From NCBI GenBank assembly GCA_026168455.1, contig CM047426.1:31741058-31805057 (forward strand): DNA of 64,000 bases, given 5' to 3'. The notes under the pieces are model-generated. The model did no database searches, was not told the origin of the DNA, and saw nothing but the letters and a program-made list of their open reading frames with translations. Of this stretch, positions 1-10,330 are shown piece after piece; position 1 is the first letter of the stretch; every line of letters begins with the position of its first letter. Position numbers and translations under genes: made by a program. The DNA is from Theocolax elegans. Lineage: Eukaryota > Arthropoda > Insecta > Hymenoptera > Cerocephalidae.

Positions 1-549
1 GGACAAAATAATTAAATTTTGTTGGTTAAAGTTGTGACAAATCACACACTTAACACTTGCACCAAATTAAAATTAATTATTTAACTTGCTCACAAGTCTA
101 AATAATTAATGTTTATAATAGTGTCTTGTGACTCACACGCACCAAGACTCTATACAATTGCTTCTACAAGCAAAAATAATTAATTATTAACAAAAAGAAA
201 TCCTTAAATTATTTCAATATCGTCGGTAATTTACCAGTAATGGTAAATTTAACGATTTCCCAAAATATTTCTTTCACCAGTTATAATCCAAAAGATTCCT
301 CACTGGCGAAAAGAATTTATTTTGTTATGGAAAATGCAATAATTAAAGTTTCAATCTATTAATAAATACAGAACAACAAATTATAAAGGAAGAAAAGACA
401 AAGAATAATATAAATTCTATATATGTATGTATTATCGGTCACACCGAACTAAATAAATTACTTTTAGAATAAAGTAGGCTCATTGTACTCTTTGTCCACT
501 ATGGTTGGTGGAATTTCCCAGAGCACGGCCTTTATTAAAAACAATTAAA

Positions 550-616
550 GGCGTTTCGTCCTCGATCTCCAGCTTGGACTCCTCAGTAAGGAACTGGAGA
601 TCTTACCTTAGACGTC
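550..616 (-). ncRNA. Type III hammerhead ribozyme (unit 1, one stem III mismatch)
   Basis: Same architecture as the copy at 942-1008: core CUGAGGA, GAAA, cleavage triplet GUC (between 611 and 610), and 9-nt loop-loop complementarity. One change (GACGUC instead of GGCGUC) puts an A-C mismatch in stem III, leaving three base pairs next to the cleavage site plus one outer pair. It is probably slower than the unit 2 copy but may still be active. Confidence 0.85.
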
Positions 617-941
617 TGTCGAAAGATGAACCGCGACGCCAGCAAGATGTTCCGCGGCTATATATATAGAAAAGAGACGACGATCTCTACAACGAGTGTA
701 GAGATATAGTCGTCTCCATCTGGTGGTGGGAAAAACCACCAGCCAGAGTGCGACGTATGCGACCTAGTCGCCGGTTATTTGAAAAATGAATCTATCGTTC
801 GTAAATTTCTATATATGTATGTATTATCGGTCACACCGAACTAAATAAATTACTTTTAGAATAAAGTAGGCTCATTGTACTCTTTGTCCACTATGGTTGG
901 TGGAATTTCCCAGAGCACGGCCTTTATTAAAAACAATTAAA

Positions 942-1008
942 GGCGTTTCGTCCTCGATCTCCAGCTTGGACTCCTCAGTAAGGAACTGGAGATCTTACCT
1001 TAGACGCC
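942..1008 (-). ncRNA. Type III hammerhead ribozyme (unit 2)
   Basis: Read on the minus strand, 5' to 3'. Stem III is GGCGU pairing with ACGCC. The cleavage triplet is GUC, with cleavage between 1003 and 1002. Stem I is UAAGG pairing with CCUUA. The catalytic core is CUGAGGA (consensus CUGANGA), stem II is GUCC pairing with GGAC, and the second core strand is GAA followed by the A of stem III. Loop I contains GAUCUCCAG and loop II contains CUGGAGAUC, perfectly complementary over 9 nt. Tertiary loop contacts of this kind are what make natural hammerheads fast at low magnesium. All invariant core bases are present. Stem III is closed, so stems I and II are hairpins and the ends leave from stem III (type III topology). 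Confidence 0.93.
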
Positions 1009-1333
1009 TGTCGCAAGATGAACCGCGACGCCAGCAAGATGTTCCGCGGCTATATATATAGAAAAGAGACGACGATCTCTACAACGAGTGTAGAGATATA
1101 GTCGTCTCCATCTGGTGGTGGGAAAAACCACCAGCCAGAGTGCGACGTATGCGACCTAGTCGCCGGTTATTTGAAAAATGAATCTATCGTTCGTAAATTT
1201 CTATATATGTATGTATTATCGGTCACACCGAACTAAATAAATTACTTTTAGAATAAAGTAGGCTCATTGTACTCTTTGTCCACTATGGTTGGTGGAATTT
1301 CCCAGAGCACGGCCTTTATTAAAAACAATTAAA

Positions 1334-1360
1334 GGCGTTTCGTCCTCGATCTCCAGCTTG
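1334..1360 (-). ncRNA. Truncated hammerhead ribozyme at the inversion junction
   Basis: Only the 3' half of the ribozyme (loop II remainder, GGAC, GAAA, CGCC) remains. The sequence switches to the inverted arm at 1361, inside loop II. Without CUGANGA and the cleavage site it cannot act. Confidence 0.75.
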
Positions 1361-1677
1361 TTTTTAATAAAGGCCGTGCTCTGGGAAATTCCACCAACCA
1401 TAGTGGACAAAGAGTACAATGAGCCTACTTTATTCTAAAAGTAATTTATTTAGTTCGGTGTGACCGATAATACATACATATATAGAAATTTACGAACGAT
1501 AGATTCATTTTTCAAATAACCGGCGACTAGGTCGCATACGTCGCACTCTGGCTGGTGGTTTTTCCCACCACCAGATGGAGACGACTATATCTCTACACTC
1601 GTTGTAGAGATCGTCGTCTCTTTTCTATATATATAGCCGCGGAACATCTTGCTGGCGTCGCGGTTCATCTTGCGACA

Positions 1678-1744
1678 GGCGTCTAAGGTAAGATCTCCAG
1701 TTCCTTACTGAGGAGTCCAAGCTGGAGATCGAGGACGAAACGCC
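1678..1744 (+). ncRNA. Type III hammerhead ribozyme in the inverted copy
   Basis: Identical in sequence to the ribozyme of unit 2 but on the plus strand, because it lies in the inverted arm 1361-1908. Cleavage is predicted after C1683. It is antisense with respect to the LTR element's transcript, so only plus-strand transcription would activate it. Confidence 0.9.
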
Positions 1745-3020
1745 TTTAATTGTTTTTAATAAAGGCCGTGCTCTGGGAAATTCCACCAACCATAGTGGAC
1801 AAAGAGTACAATGAGCCTACTTTATTCTAAAAGTAATTTATTTAGTTCGGTGTGACCGATAATACATACATATATAGAAATTTACGAACGATAGATTCAT
1901 TTTTCAAAAAAATTAAATTATTTATCTCACTAACGAGCCTAAATAATTAATTTTAAAATAAATATAAAAATAAATACAGTGTCTTGTGATTCACACACAC
2001 CAAGACACTATTTATTATTTTGCTTTTCCAAGCCCAAAACAACAAAAAAAAATTTCCTTTATAATTTACACTACACAACAAACACAAATTTAATTAAATT
2101 ATTTCAACAGTAGGTTTGCAACAAAATAATTATTTCACTAATTGTCGTCCCAAACGACAATTTTTCAGCGAAATATATTTATTTTATCCTAAGAAGGACT
2201 AAATAAATAATTTATGTTGCTACCAAGTTGAAATAATTTATATTTCCTTTTTTAAATACATTGAACGAAAAGGAAATGAAAATTTAATTATTTAACTTGC
2301 CAACAAGTCTAATCAATTAAATTTATACACCGAATTAATTTACTCAAACACACCAAAAAAATTATAACCAATTATTTAACTAACAAACAAGTCTAAATAA
2401 TTGGTAAAAATGTGTGGAGATATAATTTAAACACACAAAAAAGAAAAAGAAAGTTTTTTACATATATTAAAATTTCACAGCAAATAACGAATACGAAATA
2501 TTAGGTTAAATGCCGATCATTAAAATACGTGCAAAAAAAAAATTTAATTATTTAACTCACTCTCGAGTCTTAATAATTATATTTTATAACTCTCGTATCT
2601 TTGCGGAACAATCACACAAAGATACTTAACATTAATTGTTTAACTTGCAACAAGTCTAAACAATCAACACGAGCTATAAAAAAAATTTTCTCACACTCAA
2701 AAATTTCAAAAATATTTTACAAATATCGTGAGCAGTAATACTTAATAAATACCAAATATTAAATCAAGTAATTACTGTCAGATAATTGTAATAAAGAAAT
2801 AATTTTAATTATTTTACTCACACACGAGTTTAAATAATTAATATTACAACTATTGTAACTTTGCGGCAGTTTCACACAAAGTTACTTGCTGTTAATTATT
2901 TAACTTGCAAACAAGTCTAAATAATCAACAATAGTTATAAAATATATTTTATTCACACACAAATAAAATTACATATATTATAGAAATAAATAGTAATAAA
3001 TAATACAATTATTAGTTATT

Positions 3021-3769
3021 TTACTACATACAATATATGCGTGGGTCAGGGAGGGGAGGAGAGCCAAATAAAAATACTGCGCTCTCAAATTTAAATGAAA
3101 TAACAGTAATTTTATCGCCGCATCCCGTAGATAAGAAAAATTAAATTATATAAAATTTTCTTTAAAAGGGGGGGAGGTGGGGCAGCTACCTCACCCGAAA
3201 GGATCTATTTGAAAACACTCTCACACCATAAATCTCAAATAAATCCCGCGCGGGAACGAATTTATTTTATTAAAGCAAAATAAAAATAATTCGCCGCAGT
3301 GGTTTCTATCGGCGAAACCAGCTGCGAAGACTTATACACGCGAAGGGGCTAGGCGATCGCGCTATCTCTCTCACTCACACACCTATAGTCCGCCTAGCAC
3401 CTTACTCCGATCCCCCGCGACTAGGGATTCTCTCTCTCTCACTCCCACTCGCGGGCGCAATCGGAGAGAGCCGATGATGATCGGCTCTCGCAAAGTCTTT
3501 CCCGTTCGCTATTCGGGGGGGATTCTCGCTGCCCGCGATCCGCGGCGCAAGCTACTCTCTCCCTACTTTGCCGCTCCCATACAAGCTAGGCAAAGTTCTC
3601 CCGTCAAGCTTGCGATCGAGAGAGACCGATCTCGGTGAGATCGGGCGCTTCCGGCTGAACACGGTCGCGCGCGAACTCTCTCTCGATATACCGGTGTATG
3701 CCTCTCCTCGGATACCCGAGCAAGAGGGGGAATACTCCGGTATAGAGACGCGTCTCACACGCCGTCTCT

Positions 3770-3805
<36 letters not shown>

Positions 3806-3941
3806 AACTCGAACTACTCACTCTCTCTCTCTCTCTCTCTCAAACTCAACCCGCTCACGTTTCGCCGCGACACTGCTCGCGCGCGAAAAGATGGCCGACA
3901 AAATCTTACTTTAATTTAAATCGGTGAGGACGAAACCGAAC
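3021..3941. other. GC-richer hairpin-dense leader of the retroelement; (CT)n tracts
   Basis: This is the part of the retroelement next to the primer-binding site. It contains nested inverted repeats: GAGAGCCGAT/ATCGGCTCTC at 3466-3489 (4-nt loop), TATACCGG...CCGGTATA spanning about 3690-3744 with an inner CTCGG/CCGAG hairpin, and (CT)n runs at about 3775-3802 and 3823-3841. Short open frames here are low-complexity products of the CT runs and palindromes and show no recognisable protein family. Confidence 0.5.
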
Positions 3942-3959
3942 GTCCTGTCACGGTCGCCA
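3942..3959 (-). other. Primer-binding site, tRNA-Arg type
   Basis: On the minus strand the sequence begins TGGCGACCGTGACAGGAC, complementary to a tRNA 3' end reading GTCCTGTCACGGTCGCCA. From memory this is the 3' end of an insect tRNA-Arg, the primer used by 412/mdg1-type LTR elements. It lies 2 nt from the LTR end. The match is 18 nt, long enough to be unlikely by chance. Confidence 0.65.
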
Positions 3960-3961
3960 TT

Positions 3962-4994
3962 TGTGACGTGGTATTCGCGCACCCGATCTAATTTAATTAA
4001 TTTTAATAATTAGAATTAATCGTTGGGCCGCGTTGCCCAATACCGCGCACACAATTAATTATTTTATCGCGAACTGCGGGCTGTCGCCAGGAACACGAGT
4101 TCGCTGGGACGATCGGTATGGAGGATTCGGGCAATCCTCCTTGCCTCGACACGATATAAAATTAAAGGATGTCGGCGGGAGCGGGGAGAAATAATAATTA
4201 CACTCACTCAATTAAAATAATAATGAATAAAACATTTATTAATTTAATTTATTAACAATTGGCCATCCAGGCCGTGTGCCACAACAATGTTCTTTCGCGC
4301 GGGCGGAAGAATCGGGAGCCAACCGGATCGAGATCCTCGCCTGCGGTTGACTCCTTCTTGATCTCCGCTATTCGGGTACCGGCGTACCCGAATACACTCC
4401 CGATGTACACGCACACATACACTCGGGGTAATGGGGGGAACGCGCGGTAGTATATAATACACTTACCGGGGTGCGCCCCGTGGATGGCCCAGCCGATCCG
4501 TGTCCCTTTGTCCTCCTGGGCAACGGAGGACGACGTCGGCTGCGGTGGTGGAAGGCGGCCCTGTGCCGCGGCGAGTGCCTCGCGAACCGCGTCCGCACTC
4601 ACACACAACTTCCCGTCCTTTACACACACACCAAATCACTCGCGGCTCACTCACGAGGATGTCCGGGTAACCGATGGCTTTCGCGCCTCACGCGCCTTGT
4701 CAGCCAGAAAAACTCTCGATCGGTCCGGATATAGTTTGTCCGCCTCGAGCGGCGGATCGGGACATACTGATTAGGCAATCGCCTAATTTTCGAAAAAGGG
4801 ATGAGAGTGGGGAACACACACACACACTCGCGCTCTCATCCCTACGTACTATTGCGCGCGTAATCGTACATTTGTAGAAAAATAAACAAGTGTCGTCGGT
4901 TGGCCTTGACATACGAAAGGCTCCGACGACTTACAATTCGACAATTTAAATACTCTATTCGTCGTGAATAGATTGTGTGACGATTTCCGTCACA
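3962..4994 (-). repeat. Candidate 5' LTR of the hairpin-rich retroelement
   Basis: The 1033-bp segment starts and ends with TGTGACG/CGTCACA, a 7-bp terminal inverted repeat of the usual TG...CA form. Its 3' end on the minus strand is 2 nt from the primer-binding site. Inside are several perfect hairpins: GGAGGATT/AATCCTCC (4120-4140), ATTAGGC/GCCTAAT (4770-4787), an 11-bp stem at 4797-4843, and GTCGTCGG/CCGACGAC (4892-4930). A consensus splice donor (GGTAAGTG) occurs on the minus strand near 4465. It would end a short open frame reading through 4629-4467, but I cannot say that this frame is translated. No second LTR copy is available to confirm the ends. Confidence 0.5.
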
Positions 4995-5492
4995 ACTGTA
5001 AAAGGTCATTATTTATTTACGTACTTCCTTCTTTGATCGGATCTTACATAATAACTTTTTATTGAACTGCATCTTAACAATTTCGCCAAAATCCTTTAAA
5101 CACTTAGGAGCCTCGTTTTTAGATTTGAAGAAATAAACTGTACCGTATCTTGTTTAGTTATCTATAATTGTCAAAATATATTTTTTATTGCTTGGAGTTA
5201 CCATGTAACAATATAGGGATGATAATTAAGTTAGAACTAGATGCGATTTTTAAGGCGGAAATTAAGAGTGTATAAAGTTTATGCTTATATAAACTTTATA
5301 TTAACATTCTTAACATTCGGAATCAGACTTTGGTGAACTTGACTAAATTTTTATATAAATATAGCTAAAATAAAATAAATCTTCTTTATGAACAATTGTA
5401 ATTTTTGTCATTATGTTAAATTTTGGTTATACGGAAAAATTGAAACATGCTTCATCATTTATAATCAAAATTTAAGATAATTATATGTACAT
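4995..5492. other. AT-rich DNA, no feature recognised
   Basis: This sits outside the LTR element. I see no coding frame of note and no repeat beyond short A/T runs. Confidence 0.5.
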
Positions 5493-5562
5493 AATAAAAT
5501 AGCTCAGTTGGTAGAAACTAAGCCTCCGGAACTAAAGATTAGTGGTTCTTATCCCCCGAAAA
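5493..5562 (+). repeat. Decayed tRNA-like sequence (tRNA pseudogene or SINE head)
   Basis: A good A-box (TAGCTCAGTTGG, 5500-5511) is followed 31 nt later by a degraded B-box (GGTTCTTATCCCC, 5543-5555), then a T/A-rich tail. That is the spacing of a tRNA internal promoter. The acceptor and anticodon stems do not pair well, so it is a relic rather than a working tRNA gene. Confidence 0.5.
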
Positions 5563-6028
5563 ACGATTTTTTTTTTATTTTTTTTAATTGTTAAACATTT
5601 TTACATTTAAAAAAGTATTTTAAACTAAAAAATATTATTTATTTACCTTAATATTTATTTGTACCTATTTTAAAGTTTAAATAAAAATTAGTACGCATTC
5701 CTATACAATTTGGTAACTGTTACATATCTACCTTTATCGTCTTATTCAATTTACCTAACTGAGTTAGTAATGAATACAAATTTTATTAGTAGGCGTTAAT
5801 GGATTTTTCTCTCCGTGTACCTTTAATTACTAATCTAAGTACAATTTATTTATTTAACACTGTATTTTATACTTCGTATTTTCTCGCAACTTATCTTTTA
5901 TCCTACTTTGTATTTGTCAACTTCATATTTTAAATCTCGTTAATTTATTATTAATTGATGCTACATATAGGGGTACACCCCCGTAAGCCAATAAATGTGT
6001 AATTAAATATCAATGACACACACTCTCA

Positions 6029-6063
<35 letters not shown>

Positions 6064-6900
6064 TCTCTATCGGTAAATGTTCTGCAGGATTTTGCTCTGC
6101 TCTTCTATTAAAAACACTTTTCTGATGGTTTTTTCTACTCCTCGGGGTAAATATTGTTTCAGTAAGGTGTCCAAAGTCCGGCTTATCACTGAAAGTATTT
6201 TTGCTTGAATTATATCTGCATATTAAGCCGAGGGATACACTTTATCTGAAACGCTGTTCCTCACTAGCCATTTCGTATTGTATTGGAGCTCCAGTGGCAC
6301 AGTTTTTCAATCTCAACTGCCTCAGCTGCGGACTGATGGTGCTGTTTCAAGACTAAATAGTGTTTTATCTCCATATTGAGCTTTAATAGTGTCTGTGACT
6401 TTTTGTGACTCATTTTAAAATATAAAATTTGAACAGTGTATGTGTATTTAAGGTTATCTTTCGGCGTGGTTTTGTTTACTTTTTGCGCGGTCGAAAAATT
6501 TCAATTGCGTATTATATTTTAGTTTTTACTCACGTGTCACGCTGAAACATTTATTTATTTCTTATACACTGTTGTGTACCAAAAGGATTTCTAGATTTAT
6601 ATTTTTATTTTTAGTTGGTTAGTTAGTGTTGAGTTAATTGCTTGAGCTGATGTTAGTATTTTAATTTTTCATTTTAATTTTCATTTTAGTTATATCATTA
6701 ATCGCTTTCTTTTAAGTATAATATATGCGGATGACCGTTGATATTTTTGTAAGCGTTTTTTTTTACATCTATGATGCCTTATCACTGTCGATACATTATA
6801 ATTTTGTATCATCGTACATGTATGTATAGTAGATAGCGCTGCGCTTGTTGTTTTGAACATTTAGCGAAATAGTTTAAGTATTGTTTCTTTTCTTTTTAAT
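5563..6900. other. AT-rich DNA with a (CT)n microsatellite
   Basis: There is a (CT)n tract at about 6023-6068. The rest is T-rich and without recognisable genes. The last several hundred bases may be the 5' region of the LINE whose ORF1 starts at 6901. Confidence 0.45.
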
Positions 6901-7805
6901 ATGAACAATTCTAAATGCGTTTTATGCGGAGGTACTATTGATTTAGACCTTTACATTTAAGTTGCGTAAGCCGTCAAATTTATCGGAATCAAAAGAAAAA
7001 TTTTGTCGTAGTCTTAGTTGTACAAATTACAGCGAATTTAAAACTTATAATTTTCACACAAATAGCACAAATCCGGTGTCATCTAACTCTCATCTTACTT
7101 TAAATAATTTTAATTAGCGTAAAGCGTCACTAATTGCGCCGATTTTTTCGCAAGTTCAAAAACAACGCTGTGAAAACTCTTCCGTTAATAGGATTTCATG
7201 TACTTTGCAATCTAACACATCTTTCAAATTAAATATGGATACTTCTGATGCTGAAGCCCCACTTCGGTTTGTAAAATTAGAAGAAAAACTTGATTGTAAT
7301 TTTAATAGGTTAAGTGAGAGAGTATCTTGTTTGGAAAAACTTATTTCTGACTCGAATTCATCGGCTAAAGAAGAAATCGCTTCTATTCGAACAAATATGC
7401 AATGTATGCGTTCTAAGCAAGTCTTAGTTGATAATTATAAAATCAAAATTTTTGGACATCCTCCTTCTTTAAATCTTACACTAGAACAGACAGTTCATCT
7501 TGTTCTTAGTAAGATGGGGGTTTACTGGATTTATAGCTCAGGTTATTTTTGCCAGAATTTGGTACCCAAATGGTAATATCAATCATTCATCTGAAAATAA
7601 TACTGCAGCAGCCATCACTATTCCAAATGCGAGTTGGTCACTAGTAATTAAATTAAGTTCACCTACGATTAGAGATTTAATATTAACTAAAACTTCTACT
7701 CATAAAAATTGCACAGCCTCTTCAATCTTTGGAGTGGGAGGAAATGAAAAACTCTTTGTCTCTCCACTTTGTCCAAAGGAAGTTTATTTGATAGAACGTA
7801 AGTAG
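6901..7805 (+). pseudogene. Non-LTR retrotransposon ORF1, degraded
   Basis: The ATG at 6901 opens with a CxxC pair (KCVLCGG) and hits a stop after about 19 codons. A second open stretch, 7205-7576, encodes a charged helical segment that looks like a short coiled coil, then IFGHPPSLNLTLEQTVHLVL. The remaining part continues in another frame to a stop at 7803-7805 and ends with SPLCPKEVYLIERK. A zinc motif, a coiled coil and an RNA-binding-like C-terminus are typical of LINE ORF1 proteins. There is at least one frameshift around 7500-7560 and several early stops, so it is not functional. No ORF2 follows; the 3' end of the element appears to come soon after. Confidence 0.6.
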
Positions 7806-7813
7806 ATAGGCTA

Positions 7814-7918
7814 TGGCTCAGAGCTAGAACGCACATAGGTTTTGGAGGTCAAACCCCCTCTCCCTCCGCCTCTCAATAGCCCAGAGTCAGAAGGTATGTG
7901 CGTTCTAGCTCTGAGCCA
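7814..7918. repeat. Perfect 24-bp inverted repeat hairpin
   Basis: The arms at 7814-7837 and 7895-7918 are perfect reverse complements over 24 bp, with a 57-nt pyrimidine-rich loop. A second hairpin overlaps the right arm: AGAAGGTATG (about 7890-7899) can pair with CATACCTTCT (about 7928-7937). The two folds exclude each other. It lies at the boundary between ORF1 remains and a LINE 3' tail, so it may mark a rearrangement. Confidence 0.7.
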
Positions 7919-8263
7919 GAATGTGCATACCTTCTGGGATGAGAAAAATATTCACAACCTTCGAGTAACCCAAGCATCTCGGGAGCAACGAAGTGGCCCG
8001 GGCCGCCGGGTCTCGCGGAGTTGCGTGGATGGCCGAGTCGCGCGCGCGGGACCGTTTTATGTAATTGATGGAATTTATTTTAATAAAGATTATAAATGAA
8101 TGAGTGTGTGTGTGTATAATTAAAATAAAAAAGGTATGCTTGAGGTATGTACGAGTTTTTAATGTATATATGTGTGTATAGATGTATGTATGTGAATGAA
8201 TGTTTAAAATAAAAATAAAAAAAATATGTGTGAGTTTATGTGTGTGTGTGTGTGTGTTTTTTT
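7919..8263 (+). mobile_element. Likely LINE 3' tail followed by a TG-rich microsatellite
   Basis: A GC-rich stretch (7970-8055) passes into an AT-rich end with AATAAA at about 8082 and then TG repeats. This is how many insect LINEs end. It is probably the 3' end of the element whose ORF1 is at 6901-7805, with the middle deleted. The microsatellite from 8100 to 8257 is interrupted and variable. Long open frames on either strand here come only from repeats. Confidence 0.4.
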
Positions 8264-9633
<1,370 letters not shown>

Positions 9634-9829
9634 CAATTAGAAAGTGGAAAGGGCCCCAACCATCGCCCCTTCCTGTGAGACACTCCAATCAACATTTTCG
9701 TCCTTCCATGACCTTTCTAATCATTATCTTTTTTTTTTAATTTTCAATCCTTATTATTATACAATACAAAATATTATATATCAACATATACATTTATTAG
9801 AATTAGAATTATCGACTACAATGATTATC

Positions 9830-10330
9830 TTAATTATACATTAAATTGTTGTTGAACTTTGATATAAAGTCCATTTCAACGTCTTCTTTTTCTTCTCCAT
9901 GTAGTCCCCTTAATAACCACATCTGCAGGTTTTGTACGTTTTGTACTGCACACACGGAGTTAACACTCCGTGTATGTATAGAACAGATGTACTGTTCATA
10001 TCTAGTTAGTTTCTTCAAGCTTGGACATCTTAAATCATCTAGATTAAGGAATAGCCTGGAAATAAAAAAAGGTAAGTAAGAAATTATTTTTGCAGCATAT
10101 ATAAAGTTGATTAAAAAATATATTTACTGGTTTGGTAATAATTTATTAAGCCATATTTTTTCTCCAATCCTTTCACGAAAATTCTCCCTGCTTTATACAA
10201 ACGTTGTTTAACGTTCGTTCGAAATCTTCTTACGGGATTTCACCAGATGTCCACGGAATTCCATGAAAATTCATTTCCAGCCATTTGTTGGAGCTCTGAT
10301 ATTCTTTCGGTAACTCATTCCATTTGTGAG
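9830..10330 (-). pseudogene. Possible two-exon relic next to Maverick/Polinton sequence
   Basis: A minus-strand frame at 10018-9830 (KKLTRYEQYICSIHTRSV...) is preceded by a good acceptor (TTTATTTCCAG) near 10065. Upstream at 10320-10140 are fragments in two frames, such as HKWNELPKEYQ and WLEMNFHGIPWTSGEIP, then NVKQRLYKAG. At least one frameshift is needed to join them. I do not recognise the protein. The 60-bp GGGCCCC-containing block at 9655-9700 resembles one at 10870-10920, next to the integrase below. Confidence 0.35.

Larger units (their letters stand above)
415..1360 (-). repeat. 392-bp tandem repeat carrying hammerhead ribozymes
   Basis: The same sequence starts at 415, 807 and 1199, giving a period of exactly 392 bp: two full units (415-806, 807-1198) and a partial third (1199-1360). 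Units 1 and 2 differ at only two positions that I noticed, both near 615-624 versus 1007-1016. Each unit has a hammerhead ribozyme on the minus strand and further strong stem-loops. One has arms around GAGACGAC/GTCGTCTC at about 673-716 in unit 1; another is TGGTGG/CCACCA at about 721-740. There is no long open frame. Self-cleavage of a minus-strand transcript would release a 392-nt monomer. Confidence 0.85.
778..1908. repeat. 548-bp inverted repeat with a 35-bp spacer
   Basis: The left arm 778-1325 and right arm 1361-1908 are reverse complements with no difference seen by eye. The 35-bp spacer is 1326-1360. The right arm matches unit 2 and partial unit 3, including the two unit-2-specific bases, so it was copied from them. 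The arms could form a very long hairpin in RNA or DNA. A foldback rearrangement and an assembly or library artefact are both possible. Confidence 0.85.
1..3020. repeat. AT-rich region with dispersed ~35-bp palindromic repeats (excluding 415-1908)
   Basis: At least eight diverged copies of one imperfect palindrome occur at about 75-107, 1911-1948, 2286-2319, 2368-2404, 2546-2579, 2634-2666, 2807-2840 and 2893-2927. The shared form is AATTATTTAACTTG, a short loop, then CAAGTCTAAATAATT, so each copy can fold into a hairpin. Other hairpins of the same style have loops rich in CACAC, for example around 119-152, 1977-2010, 2597-2627 and 2855-2885. No coding sequence was found. This looks like the interior of the LTR element rather than ordinary intergenic DNA. 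Confidence 0.6.
1..4994 (-). mobile_element. Hairpin-rich, non-coding LTR retroelement (LARD/retrozyme-like), continuing beyond the left edge
   Basis: Read on the minus strand, an LTR candidate (4994 to 3962, TGTGACG...CGTCACA) is followed after 2 nt by an 18-nt tRNA-Arg-type primer-binding site. That is the layout of a 5' LTR and the start of an LTR-element interior. The interior runs to the window edge, at least 3.9 kb, yet no gag, protease, reverse transcriptase or integrase can be read in it. It is packed with short inverted repeats and contains the hammerhead repeat array at 415-1908. Large non-coding LTR elements (LARDs) and ribozyme-bearing retrozymes are known classes of non-autonomous LTR element; this one resembles both and matches neither exactly. 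The 3' LTR and target duplication are outside the window, so the element boundary is an inference. Confidence 0.55.

Noticed and set aside
415..1198. A second ribozyme on the opposite polarity of the 392-bp unit, as in some viroid-like RNAs
   Set aside because: No CUGANGA core exists on the plus strand of the unit, and the strong hairpins there do not match another ribozyme class that I can recognise.
3552..3807. Overlapping open frames on both strands in the CT-rich leader
   Set aside because: They arise from CT/GA repeats and palindromes, with Arg-Glu or Leu-Ser runs and no family resemblance.
4244..4912. Several open frames within the LTR
   Set aside because: The GC-rich, CpG-rich sequence keeps several frames open by chance. 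Only a possible splice donor was worth a mention; no protein family is recognisable.
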